64,000 nucleotides of DNA from Lepidodermella squamata. Taxonomy: Eukaryota; Gastrotricha. Shown piece by piece: positions 23,471 through 34,587 of this stretch. Numbering within the stretch: position 1 is the first letter of the stretch; each line of letters begins with the position of its first letter. A program made the position numbers and the translations under genes. The notes beneath the pieces were generated by a model. It worked only from the letters and a program-made list of their open reading frames with translations. It was not told where the DNA came from and made no database searches. The DNA is taken from NCBI GenBank assembly GCA_047495785.1, contig JBLDXI010000029.1, positions 2,108,001 to 2,172,000 of the forward strand. The letters are read 5' to 3'.

Positions 23471-25166
23471 ATGTTGAAATTGTGGGCTATTATCGGCCTG
23501 TTGTGTGGATCTGCAATGGCAGCGTTGAACAATACTGACAATCCTTACCTGGCCTATCTTTACGGTTACACAGCCGGAAATAAAACAGTCGACCCAGCAC
23601 CCCAAATGCGAGTAAATGTTCCTCCGCTGAACTTCATCGCCGGGATAACAAAGGTCAAGGTGCAGCTGCAAGTATGGCTTGAAGCTATCAGTGAGGTTGA
23701 CGAGGCAGCTGGCGTTTTCTCAATCGGCGCTATGCTGGCCTTCATCTGGAACAACGCACCGAGTGGATTCTACGTGCCGACCGGGGCTTCCACGTTCACA
23801 GTTGCCGATCCGCTGAATACGATGTGGACGCCGAAAATTGTCATTGCAAATCAAATCAACGGCGATGCTTGGAAGAATGCCATTGAAAAATCACCGGTAT
23901 TTCTATCCCCGCCATCATTAGCCCATTGGCACATGTTCAACACATATGAGCTGTCTGTAAGTTGATAATATCTCATTTTTCAAGCTGGTTATATACATTT
24001 TAAACTATAGTGTAACTACAGCCTGAGAGCCTATCCTTGGGATGTTCAAAGATGCCGTATGGGCTTCTTCTTCACAGCTGACTTTGGCTTTGTTGACTTT
24101 GATGTTGACGTCAAGTTTCCTGTTTGTCGAAAGGTAAGACTTTAATATTTGACAAGTACGCCCAATACAAATTGTCTTTAGTTTTACACGGAAAACTCGC
24201 AATGGGAGTTCTTAGGAAGTCGCAATTTTCTACTGATGTACGATCCAAAAATTGGCGTGCAGCAGCTTGTTGTCGAATTCATCATGAAACGCAAATATCA
24301 ATTCTCCGTTATGAGCTTTGTCATTCCTATGGTCCTCCTCACCCTGACAGGTAGGCTATTGGAGCTCAAAATATAAGTTACCATCCACCCTTTGTACAGG
24401 CGCATGCATTTGCTTGGTTCCACCCGATAGTGACGAGAAGAGTGAGAATTCCAAATGCTTATATCACACATAATTAATCCTTTTTTCCAGTGGGCATTTC
24501 GACAACAATTGTGCTAACATTTTTCGGTAATTCAAATTCTGACATCAAGCTTCCATTTTGATTTTGATTTTTTACAGTCATTTTCGGAAGTATGGCTACG
24601 TCGTTTCCAGCGACATCGGACATCGAGCAGTTACCCTTGCTCTATTGGTTGCTTTTCACATTTTTCTGCATGAATCTCGTCAGTTCGATCTACGCTGCTG
24701 TTCTCCTACGCTTGTGCGACTACGTCGAGGCTACGAAATCGTCAAAGCTATTCGATTGGGTTACGCGAATCATCAAACCAGTAATTTTACTTTTCTTCTC
24801 AAATCCTTATGTCGGCTTTATGATCTATAGAGCTCCAATCAAGTGCAAGATGTTAAAACTGCCAAGGAGGAAGTTGATGATGAAAGGAAGCGCGAGGCTG
24901 TTCGCAAGTTTTTGCATCATGCAAACCGCGGAGGTGTGATCGCCTACATGATAGCAACTTCGATTGCTATTCTAGCCATTGGCATCATGTTCAAAATCGA
25001 GATTGACAAGAATACGGTGATGAGCCATCCGAAAAGCGCAGACATGTTCGTCGTCGACGGCATCACCTACTACAAGCCCCTCCAGGAGATGGCTAAATGC
25101 ATGGTGTGCGTGATTGATCGCAACGACACGCAGCTGATTTGCGATTACTCTTCGATGGGGAAATGA
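23471..25166 (+). CDS. Cys-loop channel subunit, short PWD-type subgroup, array gene 4
   Basis: Seven exons: 23471..23956, 24011..24133, 24182..24350, 24400..24441, 24491..24526, 24578..24780, 24831..25166; 464 residues. Signal peptide MLKLWAIIGLLCGSAMA. Cys-loop CNYSLRAYPWDVQRC has PWD where the rest of the array has PFD or PYD, a change shared with array gene 7. M1 ends ACICLVPPDSDEK and M2 begins there, spread over two small exons (42 and 36 nt). The M3-M4 loop is short. M4 GVIAYMIATSIAILAIGIMF; tail YYKPLQEMAKCMVC...C. The binding domain has a loop-C Cys (FPVCRK) but lacks the partner Cys seen in most paralogues (SGFYVP in its place). Confidence 0.83.
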
Positions 25167-25923
25167 ACTGTATTTTGCGCCCACTCGACATTTACATTAA
25201 CATTTAATTTTTTTGGTGAATCCATCAACTCTTTTGGCAGAGTCATCCCTAGATCGTAAAAAGCTTTCAGGTATCCCGGTAACAAAATAATATTTTTTAA
25301 ATTAATAGGAAATGTCCAAATCAAGCTAGAAACAATCGATTAGTAAATAAAGTGTCGAAAAAATTGCCACGAATGTTTTTCAAATGAGCGGTTCGTGTTA
25401 TTAGAATTTTTTCCCATCGGAGGTTCACACTGATGCTCAAATGGCGCAGAATATAGGGAAAGCGATAAACCATAGCTGTAAATCCTTATAAAAATGCTTC
25501 ACAATGCGCTGGACGTGCTAGACATTCCATGTCAACCATTTAATTCCAATTTTCCTGCGAGGGATGAAAGCTCTTTGTAAAAACATGCAAACGTTACGAA
25601 CACCACAAATGAAAACAATTTAGGCTGTGACGAAAAGCGGTTGCTTATCAACAATGCTCGTGGTGCCTTCCAATCAAAACACAGCGATTGCGCGATAGAA
25701 ATTGCCTATGATTTGCTGCTAAAAATGGATGAAAGATCTCTAATCCCGTTCAGACGAAGCCGAACACGCCCTCCTATGCTTATGAAGTATGATCCCGTTA
25801 TCACTCAATAATTCAAAAGATGGTATATCCGCTGCTTGGCAAGCGCAGGCAACTGAGTGAAATAGAAAAAAGACTTGAGTCAACAATTTGAATTATTGAA
25901 CACACCTTTGTCATCGCCACAGA
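25167..25923. other. intergenic in channel array
   Basis: About 750 bp without a gene. An AATAAA-type signal lies at about 25347. No repeat structure was recognised. It should contain the promoter of array gene 5 and possibly of the pair 5-6. Confidence 0.4.
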
Positions 25924-27879
25924 ATGAGAGGAAAATCGCTTTCATTTGCATCAAGTAAAGAAATGCTTCTGGCAAAACTTGTCACGATTTTTCAAGTTTT
26001 CCTGGTGGTTGAGGGCCAGATCCCCTTGCCACCAGGATGTAAAAAGGTAGTAGACCCTAGGCCTTACATTCGACCACCTGGGATTCTTAACATACAAGAG
26101 CTACTCGACGCTTATTTGACAGCTCGAACGATAAAGAAAACAACGATCCCTCCGCTGAACTCCAGCGCTGGCATCGACTACGTTCACTTGATGCCTGACT
26201 TCTATATGTTCCTTCTGCAGGGGATTGACGAGGCGAGCAATACCATCCGCTTGATCGGGGCGCTCCAGGTGCAGTGGGATGCCTCGCCGCTTGGCTACGA
26301 ATGGTCGCAAGTCCCGGGCCTTTGCAACGCCATCTACTACGTCCTGCCGCAAGCTTTCTACGCAACTTGGACGCCGAAATTAGAGCCGTTGAACATGCTG
26401 AACATTATCGACTTCAATGAAGTCAGGAAAATGTCTCCCGCTGATTTCAGCGTAGTCGGCATAGCGACATGGCGAATTTACGGAAAATTCACCCTGTCCT
26501 GCACTTTGGCCTTGACATGTAAATGAGACATTCTTGATAAATCTCAGCCAATTATTCACGAGTTTTCGTTGTAGCTTACCCTTACGACTACCAGCTTTGC
26601 TACTTCGAAACTCGGATCTCGGCTGAGACGTCTTACGTCAAGTTTTACCTACCAACTTTGGGATCGACCTGCGGTGCGACTTACCTTAACAACTCGCAAT
26701 GGGAGTGGTTAGGAAGCCGCCATACCGTTGTCGAAAAAGCCGGGGATCAGATCTTCAGGTAAATTTTCCCAATCTTAGATTCCCAGCAGTAACGCTCTAT
26801 TTTCCAGGGTTGAACTAGTTTTTCGTCGAAAGCCTCTTTTCAGTGTTATCAGGTAAATTCTTTCATATTCTCAAAACCTAAGCAATCCTATGAACCCGGA
26901 CTAAAACTGAAGAATGTTCAGCATAGAGATTAGCATTTTTACGGCTGAATTTTTTCATAGCATGGTCATACCGACTGTCTTACTGGCCTTCTCGGGAGCA
27001 ACTCTATTCATCTTACCGGCGGACTCTGAGGAGAAGATGAGTGTGGCGCTTTCGATCCTTCTAACTTTCTTCCTGGTTTTCTCTACGATAGTCAACACTC
27101 TGGTGAGTCTTCCAGTTTTAAGTTGTGCATCAAACTTAGTCAAAGATTTCTCTCAGCCACCTAGCAGCGAGAATCCCCCAATGTTGTACATAGTAAGTCA
27201 CTCATTACTCCAAATTTGGTCAAACATTATTCTCCTTTCCGTATAGTATATCATCATCCTTTTCATTCTCGCGGTATTGGGGGCTATCGGAACAGCTGGA
27301 ATATCGAGATTCAGCGAAAATATCGACCGTCTCGAACTCGATCAAAGGCTTGACTTCATCCTCGACCAAGCTGGTTTCTACACCAACCCGGTATTGCCCC
27401 GAAAGTCGTCGCTAAACGCATTCTCTGAACTGGTAAGTCACAATGCTTTACATTTTCTATTGATCGAACCTAGATTTCACCAGAAAACTGAGTTGTACCA
27501 AGAAGATAGCGCAAAAGGACCTAGACGGCTGCTCTTCGCACCAGCTGACGTAGCCCCGATGCGGAAGCAAGTAGCAAAGGACCGTTTGACACGGATGGAA
27601 CGCGTTGAGCTGAAGAGAATTAAGAAAGCCCGCCTTATCAACAATCTGGCCCTGGCAACTTACCTAACCGCTGTTATAGTGACAACCATCTTCTACTTTG
27701 CGTACATTGAATCTGAAAGCGATCGCATGCAGCCGGTCTATTCGAAGATCGGACTCACGTTTCAGATGTACAACCGAACCTTCGTCATCCCGCAGGTTAC
27801 GCTGGATACATGCGGCGATTGCCAGCTTGATATCAACACAAACCTACCCGCACCTGGCGCTAATTGCCACCCAATGTGA
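25924..27879 (+). CDS. Cys-loop channel subunit with post-M4 Cys tail, array gene 5
   Basis: Six exons: 25924..26518, 26575..26758, 26808..26852, 26961..27102, 27157..27192, 27247..27879; 544 residues. The start could also be the inner ATG at 25963, which sits directly before the hydrophobic signal. Cys-loop CTLALTSYPYDYQLC has PYD. M1 MVIPTVLLAFSGATLFILP runs into M2 (DSEEKMSVALSILLTFFLVFST) without the intron found here in the other genes. A 36-nt exon encodes the M2-M3 link PPSSENPPMLYI. M4 LALATYLTAVIVTTIFYFAYI; tail FVIPQVTLDTCGDC...C. A GTAAGT...TAG segment at 27433-27473 cannot be an intron, because removing it breaks the frame. Confidence 0.83.
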
Positions 27880-27990
27880 TTGTCTTCAGCCCAAAACCCC
27901 AATTTACAGCTGTTTCTATGAGACTGTTAAAATAACTATAATCCTATCGATTTAAGCTTTATCCTATCTCTTAGATTTTATTAATTATTA

Positions 27991-30376
27991 ATGATTAAGG
28001 CAACCCTTCTGATCACTCTGTGTTTAGCTACACCAGCTTGGGGTCAAACTTGCTCGAATATCACGAATCCTAATGATTACATCTCCGGTGGCGTGTTGAA
28101 TTTCCAGAAGCTGCTCGACGACTATCTAACCCCTAGGGTGGCCACAAATGTCAACATACCACCGCTTAACGTCTCGGCCGGTATTACGAAGGTCTACATG
28201 TACCCGCGATTTTTCATCCTATCGTTAACCGAGATCGAAGAGCGGAGTAATACCCTTAGCATGGTTGCTTCGGTCGAGTTGAAATGGGACATTACGCCGC
28301 TTGGTTACTACTGGGCCGACGCTCCGGTTGTGTGCAACATTCCGTACTACGTCCTACCCCAGGCGCAAACAGCGACGTGGACGCCTAAGGTCATGCCTAG
28401 CAACATGTTGAATACAAACGACTTTCGCGATGTTATGGAAATTGCACCGTTGGAAATTTATAAAACCGGCGTTGCGACGTGGCGGCTGTACGGCAATTTT
28501 CGGGTCGCCTGCAATTTGATACTCACAGATTTCCCGTTCGACTATGAATTGTGCACCCTGGAAACGCAACTTCTCGCCGAATTCGGCTTCGTCAAAATGA
28601 TGCATCCGTAAGTTTAAGGAAATTCCTCATCTAATTGTGCCTAATTCTTTCATTGCTAACTATGAGACTACGAATTGAGAAGCGAAGTCATATCTCATGA
28701 CCGAAATTTTTTTTTGAAAATCCCAAGAAAATCCTATGCGAATAGTAGGTAATCAAATAAGTCACTTGTCAACGAGATTAAAAACTCCGGAGAAATTTCA
28801 TCCAACCGGGAAAAATACCGAAATTACCGAGCCAGTTTCCATCGGGGTTTATCGGGTTCCAATAAAGTTTCAATTTCTTCGGCAATCTCGGAGAACGCAT
28901 GGAAAATTCCCCCAAAAAATTCAAAATTTAAGGTAATTACATTTTTTAATTTTTAATTTTCTAAAAAAATTGGAAAATACGCAAGCTATGGGAATTTTTT
29001 ATATCGCGCCATGATTTTTATTAATGATTTTTTCAGGCACATTGGCGGAGCATGCGCAGCGATTTACGTTCAGAATTCGCAATGGGAATATATCGGAAGT
29101 CGAACCTCTGTAGTAAACATAGAAGTCGAAGTTTTCAAGTAAGATTGCTGGAATAATATTCAAAAAATGTGTCGAAAAACGCATTTTCTCACAGGGTTGA
29201 GCTTGTTTTCGAGCGCAAACCTCTGTTCCATCTTCTCAGCATCGTTATCCCGACTATTCTGCTGGCCTTTGCTGGATCTACGATGTTCATCATACCAGGC
29301 ATAATATCGAAATAAAGCTTCCAAAAAAATCTAAATGTCCCTTGTTTTATAGCTGATTCGAGTGAGAAGATGAACGTAGCCTTCTCTGTCCTGCTTACAT
29401 TTTTCTTGGTCTTCTCAACTGTCGTCAGTTCGCTGGTAATTTTTAGGATTGAAATCAATTTTACAAATTTTTACCAAATTTCTACCTTAGCCCGCGAATT
29501 CGCAACACATGCCGATTCTCTATATCGTTAGTTTTCTGATTTAAATTCTCAGAAACTAATTAATCATTATTTCGCAGTACATCTTGGTTCTGTTCATCAC
29601 CGCGGTTATCGGGTCATTATTCGCCGCTGCCATCCTTCACTTTGCCGGGTCAATCAAGAAAACCGAAATCGATGAGCAAATCGACGAAATTTTGGAGCAA
29701 ACAGGTCTGAAGCGGCAAATTCCTCGCAATGGCCGTTTCCATCTCGAAAAAATGTACCGAACCCCGTCGGCGGCTCCGAAGCCCCTCAACGCCTTCGAGC
29801 CAACATCGCCTTCTGACCCGGTAAGACTCAAAAATATAAATTTTATGATAATTTTCGAAAATATTTGAATAATTTGAAAATTAAATTTAAATTTAAATTT
29901 AGTTCAATTAATTTTCTGAAACTTTTCAAATTTAAATGTTATTGATTTTCAAATTTAATTTCTAGCTCGACCCAGTCGGCAATAGGCGCTTTTCTGTTGT
30001 CAATGCATTCGAAACGAAAAACCCTAAAGATCAATTCACAAAAGAAGAAAAAGAAATGATCGAATCTGAGGACCAAAAGCGGCGAATTAAACACATGAAA
30101 ATAACAAAATACGCTAAAATAGCCAACAACATCGCACTGGGTGTGTACTTCGCCGCCGTTCTAATCGCCACCATTTTCTACTTCGGCTACATCATGAAAG
30201 ACCGCCAGGACAAGGCGCCTGTTTATTCGAACATTGGCAATGCTAAAAATCTGCGATCATTCCAAATGTACAACAACACGTTTATGACGCCGCTGGTTAA
30301 CGTGGACGCTTGCGATCAGTGCCGGCTTGATGCGAACACCCTGCGCCAATTGGATGGCTATACCTGCGTTAATTGA
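27991..30376 (+). CDS. Cys-loop channel subunit with post-M4 Cys tail, array gene 6
   Basis: Seven exons: 27991..28607, 29037..29138, 29195..29298, 29353..29435, 29491..29526, 29578..29820, 29966..30376; 531 residues. Signal peptide MIKATLLITLCLATPAWG. The first exon runs through the Cys-loop CNLILTDFPFDYELC, where most paralogues have an intron. M1 IVIPTILLAFAGSTMFIIP; M2 led by SSEKM; a 36-nt M2-M3 exon as in array gene 5; M4 IALGVYFAAVLIATIFYFGYI; tail FMTPLVNVDACDQC...C. Intron 3 starts with GC (CCAG|GCATAA) where the paralogues have GT. It begins 111 bp after the stop of array gene 5, and its intron 1 (429 nt) is unusually long for the array. Confidence 0.85.
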
Positions 30377-30479
30377 CCCACTTATGAGACAATAATTATT
30401 TAAGCGCCCTATTTTATTGCTCATTATTTGCGCACACACTAGAAAAGTGAAAACAGCGTGACCACGGAACGGGACGGTG

Positions 30480-30756
30480 TCAAAGGGCTACTTTCTAATA
30501 ATCTGTCGGTTTTTATACCAGACTAAAACTCCATCGATTGATATAAGGATATCGCGCGAACCATTTTTTAGGAAAAAATTGTACGCGCACAGCAAATTGT
30601 GTGTTAATTTACGCGGGAATGTATTGTGCGCGCAAAATTTAGCGAACGCTCAACTAATTTTCCCATTAATTCTTTCCATAAATTCAATCGATAGAGAATC
30701 TTTGGAATTTTATTATGGTATAAAAACCGACAGATTATTTTAAAGTTGCCTTTTGA
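30480..30756. mobile_element. MITE of family A (copy 2)
   Basis: Long inverted repeats: TAATCTGTCGGTTTTTATACC on the left pairs with GGTATAAAAACCGACAGATTA on the right, and CATCGATTGA with TCAATCGAT further in. 277 bp, no coding capacity, placed between array genes 6 and 7. Confidence 0.8.
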
Positions 30757-30855
30757 AATCATATCGTTCTCGTTTCTTGAAGGTCTGCAAATGAGCCATT
30801 TTTCAACAAAATTCCATGTTAAAAGGGGCTTTTTCCTTTTAGGATTTTTTCGAAA

Positions 30856-32848
30856 ATGCATTTGATCACAATTTTCCTCCTTGGGCTGGCGTTTGAGCCT
30901 TCGCTTCAAGTAGCTACATCGTTCAACAACCCGTTCGAGGTATTTCATGAAGGCTATTCAGTTGGCAATACAACAATTCCAGCTGCGGCTAAAATGAATA
31001 AACGGGTGCCACCCATCAACATGATTTTCGACTATCGAGTTGCGATATCTGTCAATTTGTACATATTTTCGATTCCGGACGTTGCCGAGGCTGATAGCCG
31101 GTTCGTTTTCAGCGGCATGCTGCAGTTAGGTTGGGACTGTGGTGCATCTCGGTTCTACGTCCCGCCTAGTTTGTACGAGGTTTCTCTTATGGATCCATTG
31201 CAAAGCGCCTGGTACCCAAAAGTTGTCATTCGGAATCAGATCAACTTCGATTGTTAGTTGAAAATCTTGAATTTAGTCTGCCTTGATTTATTAGATAATT
31301 TTTAACAGCTTGGAAGCCAGCATTGGAAAGATCTCCTTTGGACGTTTTCACGCCTGACTGGGTCTATTGGCGACTCTATAATACCTATGAACTCTGGGTA
31401 AATTTCCATTAGTTCAAAGTCTAAAATAACGTCGTAAATTTTGATTATTAAGAGAATTTTCAAAATTCAAAATTTAAAATATTTTCAAAAGTTAAACATT
31501 TTTTTAGAGTTTTATGAATTTTTCGATTTTTTATATTTTTTTTTCTAATTTTAACAGTGCAATTATTCTTTGCGAATCTATCCTTGGGACATGTCTCGAT
31601 GCCGCATTTCGCTATTTCCAACCACCGATTACCTAAATGCCTACTTCAACGTGTCCATGCACCGGCCTATCTGCCTGAAATTCTACAGCCCAAACCCACA
31701 ATGGGATATTCTCGGCTCGCGAAACTTCATCATCGACTACACTATCGGCGTACAGGAGATGAATATCGAAATTTTGATTAAGCGGAAGAGCGAGTTTTGC
31801 ATCCTAAGCTTCATGATTCCTATGTTACTGCTGGCGTTAACAGGTTAGAAAATTTAACGATAAAATAACTTTAAAAAAATTGAAATTCGCTGTTTCAGGC
31901 GCTTGTATATGCTTGGTACCTCCGGACAGTGATGAGAAAATGGGAATTTCCATGACAATTGTACTCGCTTTTTTCGGTGAGACATTACTGAAAAAATATT
32001 TTCAAACTTCAAATTAAAATTCTCATTTTTAGTAACCTTTGGTAGTATGACTACGTCATTTCCAACAACAAGTGACTTCGATCAGCTTCCTTTGCTGTAT
32101 TGGGTGAGATAAATTCAATTAATATCGAAAGAAAGGGTGGAATAATTTTCTTCTAAATTCCAGTTGATCTTCATATTTTTCACCCTTTGCCTGCTTTCAA
32201 CTATTTACGCATCGATTTTATTACGACTGGCTGACTATGTGGAGAAGGCCCAATCGCCTGACTTGTTCAATTGGATAGAAGCGCTTATTACCAAGGTAAA
32301 CATGAAGTTAAAAATTAACTCTAAAAATCAGTTTAAATTTAAATTTAATTATGAATTATTGTAAATTAATTTCTAATAATATCTTATTAAATTAGTTTTA
32401 TTTTAATTTTTTCCAATCTCGATGATTTTTCATTTTTCAATAATTTGTTTTGCATTTTGAAGTTGAATTTTTTGGTATTGTTTTGCAGGCAAGAGCGATG
32501 AAAAATCGAGGAGCCGTCGCCAGTGCCTCGCCGGTGAAACTATCGCTTGTCGAAGAGCGAGAGCGGAAAAGAAAATTGGCGAAAGGCTTCTTGCACTACG
32601 CCAACCGCATCGGCGTGTGGGTGTACCTGTTCTACCTGTTCGTGACTTGCCTCGTGGTCGGCATGATGTTCAAGCAGGGCATCGATCGCAACGCTGTTCT
32701 ACCGCACCCGACCAGCGATGCGTTGTTCATGATTGAGAACACGACGTATTACAAGCCACTAACTTCGCTGTCCCAGTGCTTGTACTGCGCTGTTGATGGC
32801 GCCGAGTCGAAGCTTGTTTGCAACTACGGCAGCTTTGGCAATAACTGA
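30856..32848 (+). CDS. Cys-loop channel subunit, short PWD-type subgroup, array gene 7
   Basis: Seven exons: 30856..31252, 31309..31397, 31558..31843, 31899..31976, 32033..32103, 32164..32295, 32489..32848; 470 residues. Closest to array gene 4: Cys-loop CNYSLRIYPWDMSRC, M1-M2 junction ACICLVPPDSDEKMGIS, a short M3-M4 loop and tail YYKPLTSLSQCLYC...C. Signal peptide MHLITIFLLGLAFEPSLQVA. The family WTPK motif is changed to AWYPKV. Loop C has Cys (RPICLKFY), and a Cys lies four residues before the usual partner position (WDCGASRFYVP). Last gene of the array; an AATAAA signal follows at 32933. Confidence 0.83.
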
Positions 32849-33022
32849 AAGAGCCATGAATTAATATAAATGCGTTAATAGCCCCTAAATAGACCTGGTG
32901 ATAAACACTTGAAACCTGTGATTTTTTTCAAGAATAAACTATTTTTGGATTAAAGAAAATAAAAAAAGGCCTTTTCAAGTGGCTTTCGAAAATCGCGTGC
33001 CTGAGCGTGTGCCATAACAGCT
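32849..33022. other. spacer between channel array and heat-shock gene
   Basis: Contains the AATAAA signal of array gene 7 (32933) and a 10-bp inverted pair AATCGCGTGC (about 32992) / GCACGCGATT (33051) reaching into the next promoter. Confidence 0.4.
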
Positions 33023-33174
33023 GTGTGACGCCTCACCGCCATTTCATAGCGCACGCGATTAAAGGCTTTAAAAAGGTCGATTTTACTACGTTTCAATCAT
33101 CAATCGCTCTCGCTTGCAATTTCAAAGCTTCATCTTCTCTCTAATTCGCTTTTACGTGTTTACTCGAAATCAAA
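33023..33174 (+). promoter_or_regulatory. proximal promoter/5' UTR of sHSP-like gene 1
   Basis: This 152-bp block is the same length as, and differs at only about four positions from, the block before gene 2 (46699-46850), while the DNA upstream of both is unrelated. It has a TATA-like TTTAAAAA (33067-33074) about 100 bp before the ATG. No canonical inverted GAA/TTC heat-shock element was seen by eye. Confidence 0.6.
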
Positions 33175-34421
33175 ATGGCCGCCACCTACTCCTTCCAACC
33201 GACCTACCCGACCGTCGCCCCGGTCTCCGGCTACGCCAGCCCGGTCAACGTCGAGAGCCTGCTCCGCAACAAGGTTGACATCTACTCGACCCTGAGCAAC
33301 GAGCGCAGCCTCATCAACAACACCTTCGTCGCCCCGGCCCCGTCGATGGTCAACGCCAGCCCGGTCATGCCGACCCCGTTCGCCCGCGTCCCGACCACGT
33401 ACTCGAGCCCGATCGAGCGCCCGGTTGAGGTCGCCCGCGCCTACGGAGCCGAGACCGGCGCCCAGCTGGCCCACATCGTCGCCGCCCGCATGGCCCCGAT
33501 GGCCCAGCCGCAGCTCGTCCAGCCGATCGCCGCCCAGTGGGGTGCTGAGATCTGCGCCGAGATCGCCGTCGAGCTCGCCCTCGCCCCGGTCGATGCTGAG
33601 ATCACCAGCCGCCGCTGCGTCATCCGCGCCGCCGAGCAGGGTGCCCGTCTCGGCGCCACCGTCGCCCAGCGCCTCGGCTGCGGCCCGGTCGAGACCGAGC
33701 AGGCCGCCCGCATCGGCCAGCAGCTGTTCGCCGACATCTGCCAGCGCATCGCCGCCCAGGTCTTCGCCCGCCAGTGGACCGGCGCCAACCCGGCCTCGTG
33801 GATGACCACCGCCCGCCCTGAGCTGTTCTCCGCCATCGACAACACCTGGTCCCACCACGACAAGCTGTCCAACGTCGCCTTCCGCCCGTCGTCGGAGGTC
33901 GAGCTGTACACCCTGTCGAACCCGATCCGCGTCGTCGACATCGAGGGCAACCGCCAGCTGTGCCTCGTCTTCGCCCTGAAGAGCTACAAGCCGGAGGAGA
34001 TCACCGTCACCCTGAACAAGACTGAGCGCGCCGTCGTCATCGAGGCTGCCCACGAGGCCAAGGACGGCAAGGAGCACCAGATCAGCCGCAAGTACTCGCG
34101 CAAGTTCGTCCTGCCCGAGGTAATTTCTCTCTTCGATTTCTCGAAATGCAATCATAATTGTTCGAATTTTTGCAGACTCTTGCCAAGATTGACCTGTCGA
34201 AGGTTGAGCTCAAGTCGTACCAGACCGCCGAGGGCTACCTTGTCGTCGAGTGCGAGCTGCCGAAGATGAGCGTCGAGGAGATTGCCAAGTCGCCGGTCAT
34301 GTCGCAGCTGCTTCAGCAGACCGCTTTCGCCGGCATGCTGCCCTCGATGAACGGCCGCTTCACCGCCCAGCACAGCCAGCTCATCAACAACACCCGCCCC
34401 GTCACCGTCAAGACCGCCTAA
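33175..34421 (+). CDS. large small-heat-shock (alpha-crystallin) protein with Ala-rich repeat domain, copy 1
   Basis: Two exons: 33175..34119 and 34176..34421; 396 residues, about twice the usual sHSP length. Residues 1-90 are Pro/Ala-rich and probably disordered. Residues 95-200 hold four imperfect helical repeats led by GAQL, GAEI, GARL and GQQL. Residues about 241-365 are an alpha-crystallin domain: LVFALKSYKPEEITV, HQISRKYSRKFVLPE, and after the intron KVELKSYQTAEGYLVVE. The C terminus lacks a clear I-x-I/V motif. Codons are overwhelmingly C/G-ending, in sharp contrast to flanking genes, suggesting very high expression. ATP-independent holdase by family, presumably cytosolic as no signal peptide is seen. 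Role in stress tolerance is inference. Confidence 0.85.
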
Positions 34422-34587
34422 GCGAACAACGATAATGAAGAAGCCTGAAATCAGTAGCAAGCCTTAGTCGATATTCCAATTTCGAAAAGAACTTTGTTAG
34501 GAAATAAGAACATTATTCTGTGATCAAGATGCAGCCATTGCACAATTTCACAATAATGAAGATAATAAATTGAATGACGTAGAACAT

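Noticed and set aside
27433-27473. Possible 41-nt intron (GTAAGT...CCTAG) in array gene 5
   Set aside because: Removing it shifts the frame and gives an immediate stop, while reading through keeps the frame to M4 and the tail.
33023-33174. Heat-shock element in the sHSP promoter
   Set aside because: No run of alternating GAA/TTC pentamers found by eye; TTTCGAAAA upstream (about 32986) has the wrong spacing.
33160-34155. Long open frame (331 codons) on the - strand opposite sHSP copy 1, and a 345-codon one opposite copy 2 (46806-47843)
   Set aside because: Shadow of the extreme C/G-ending codon use on the + strand. The + strand frame has a recognisable domain, splice sites and a promoter; the antisense frame has none.
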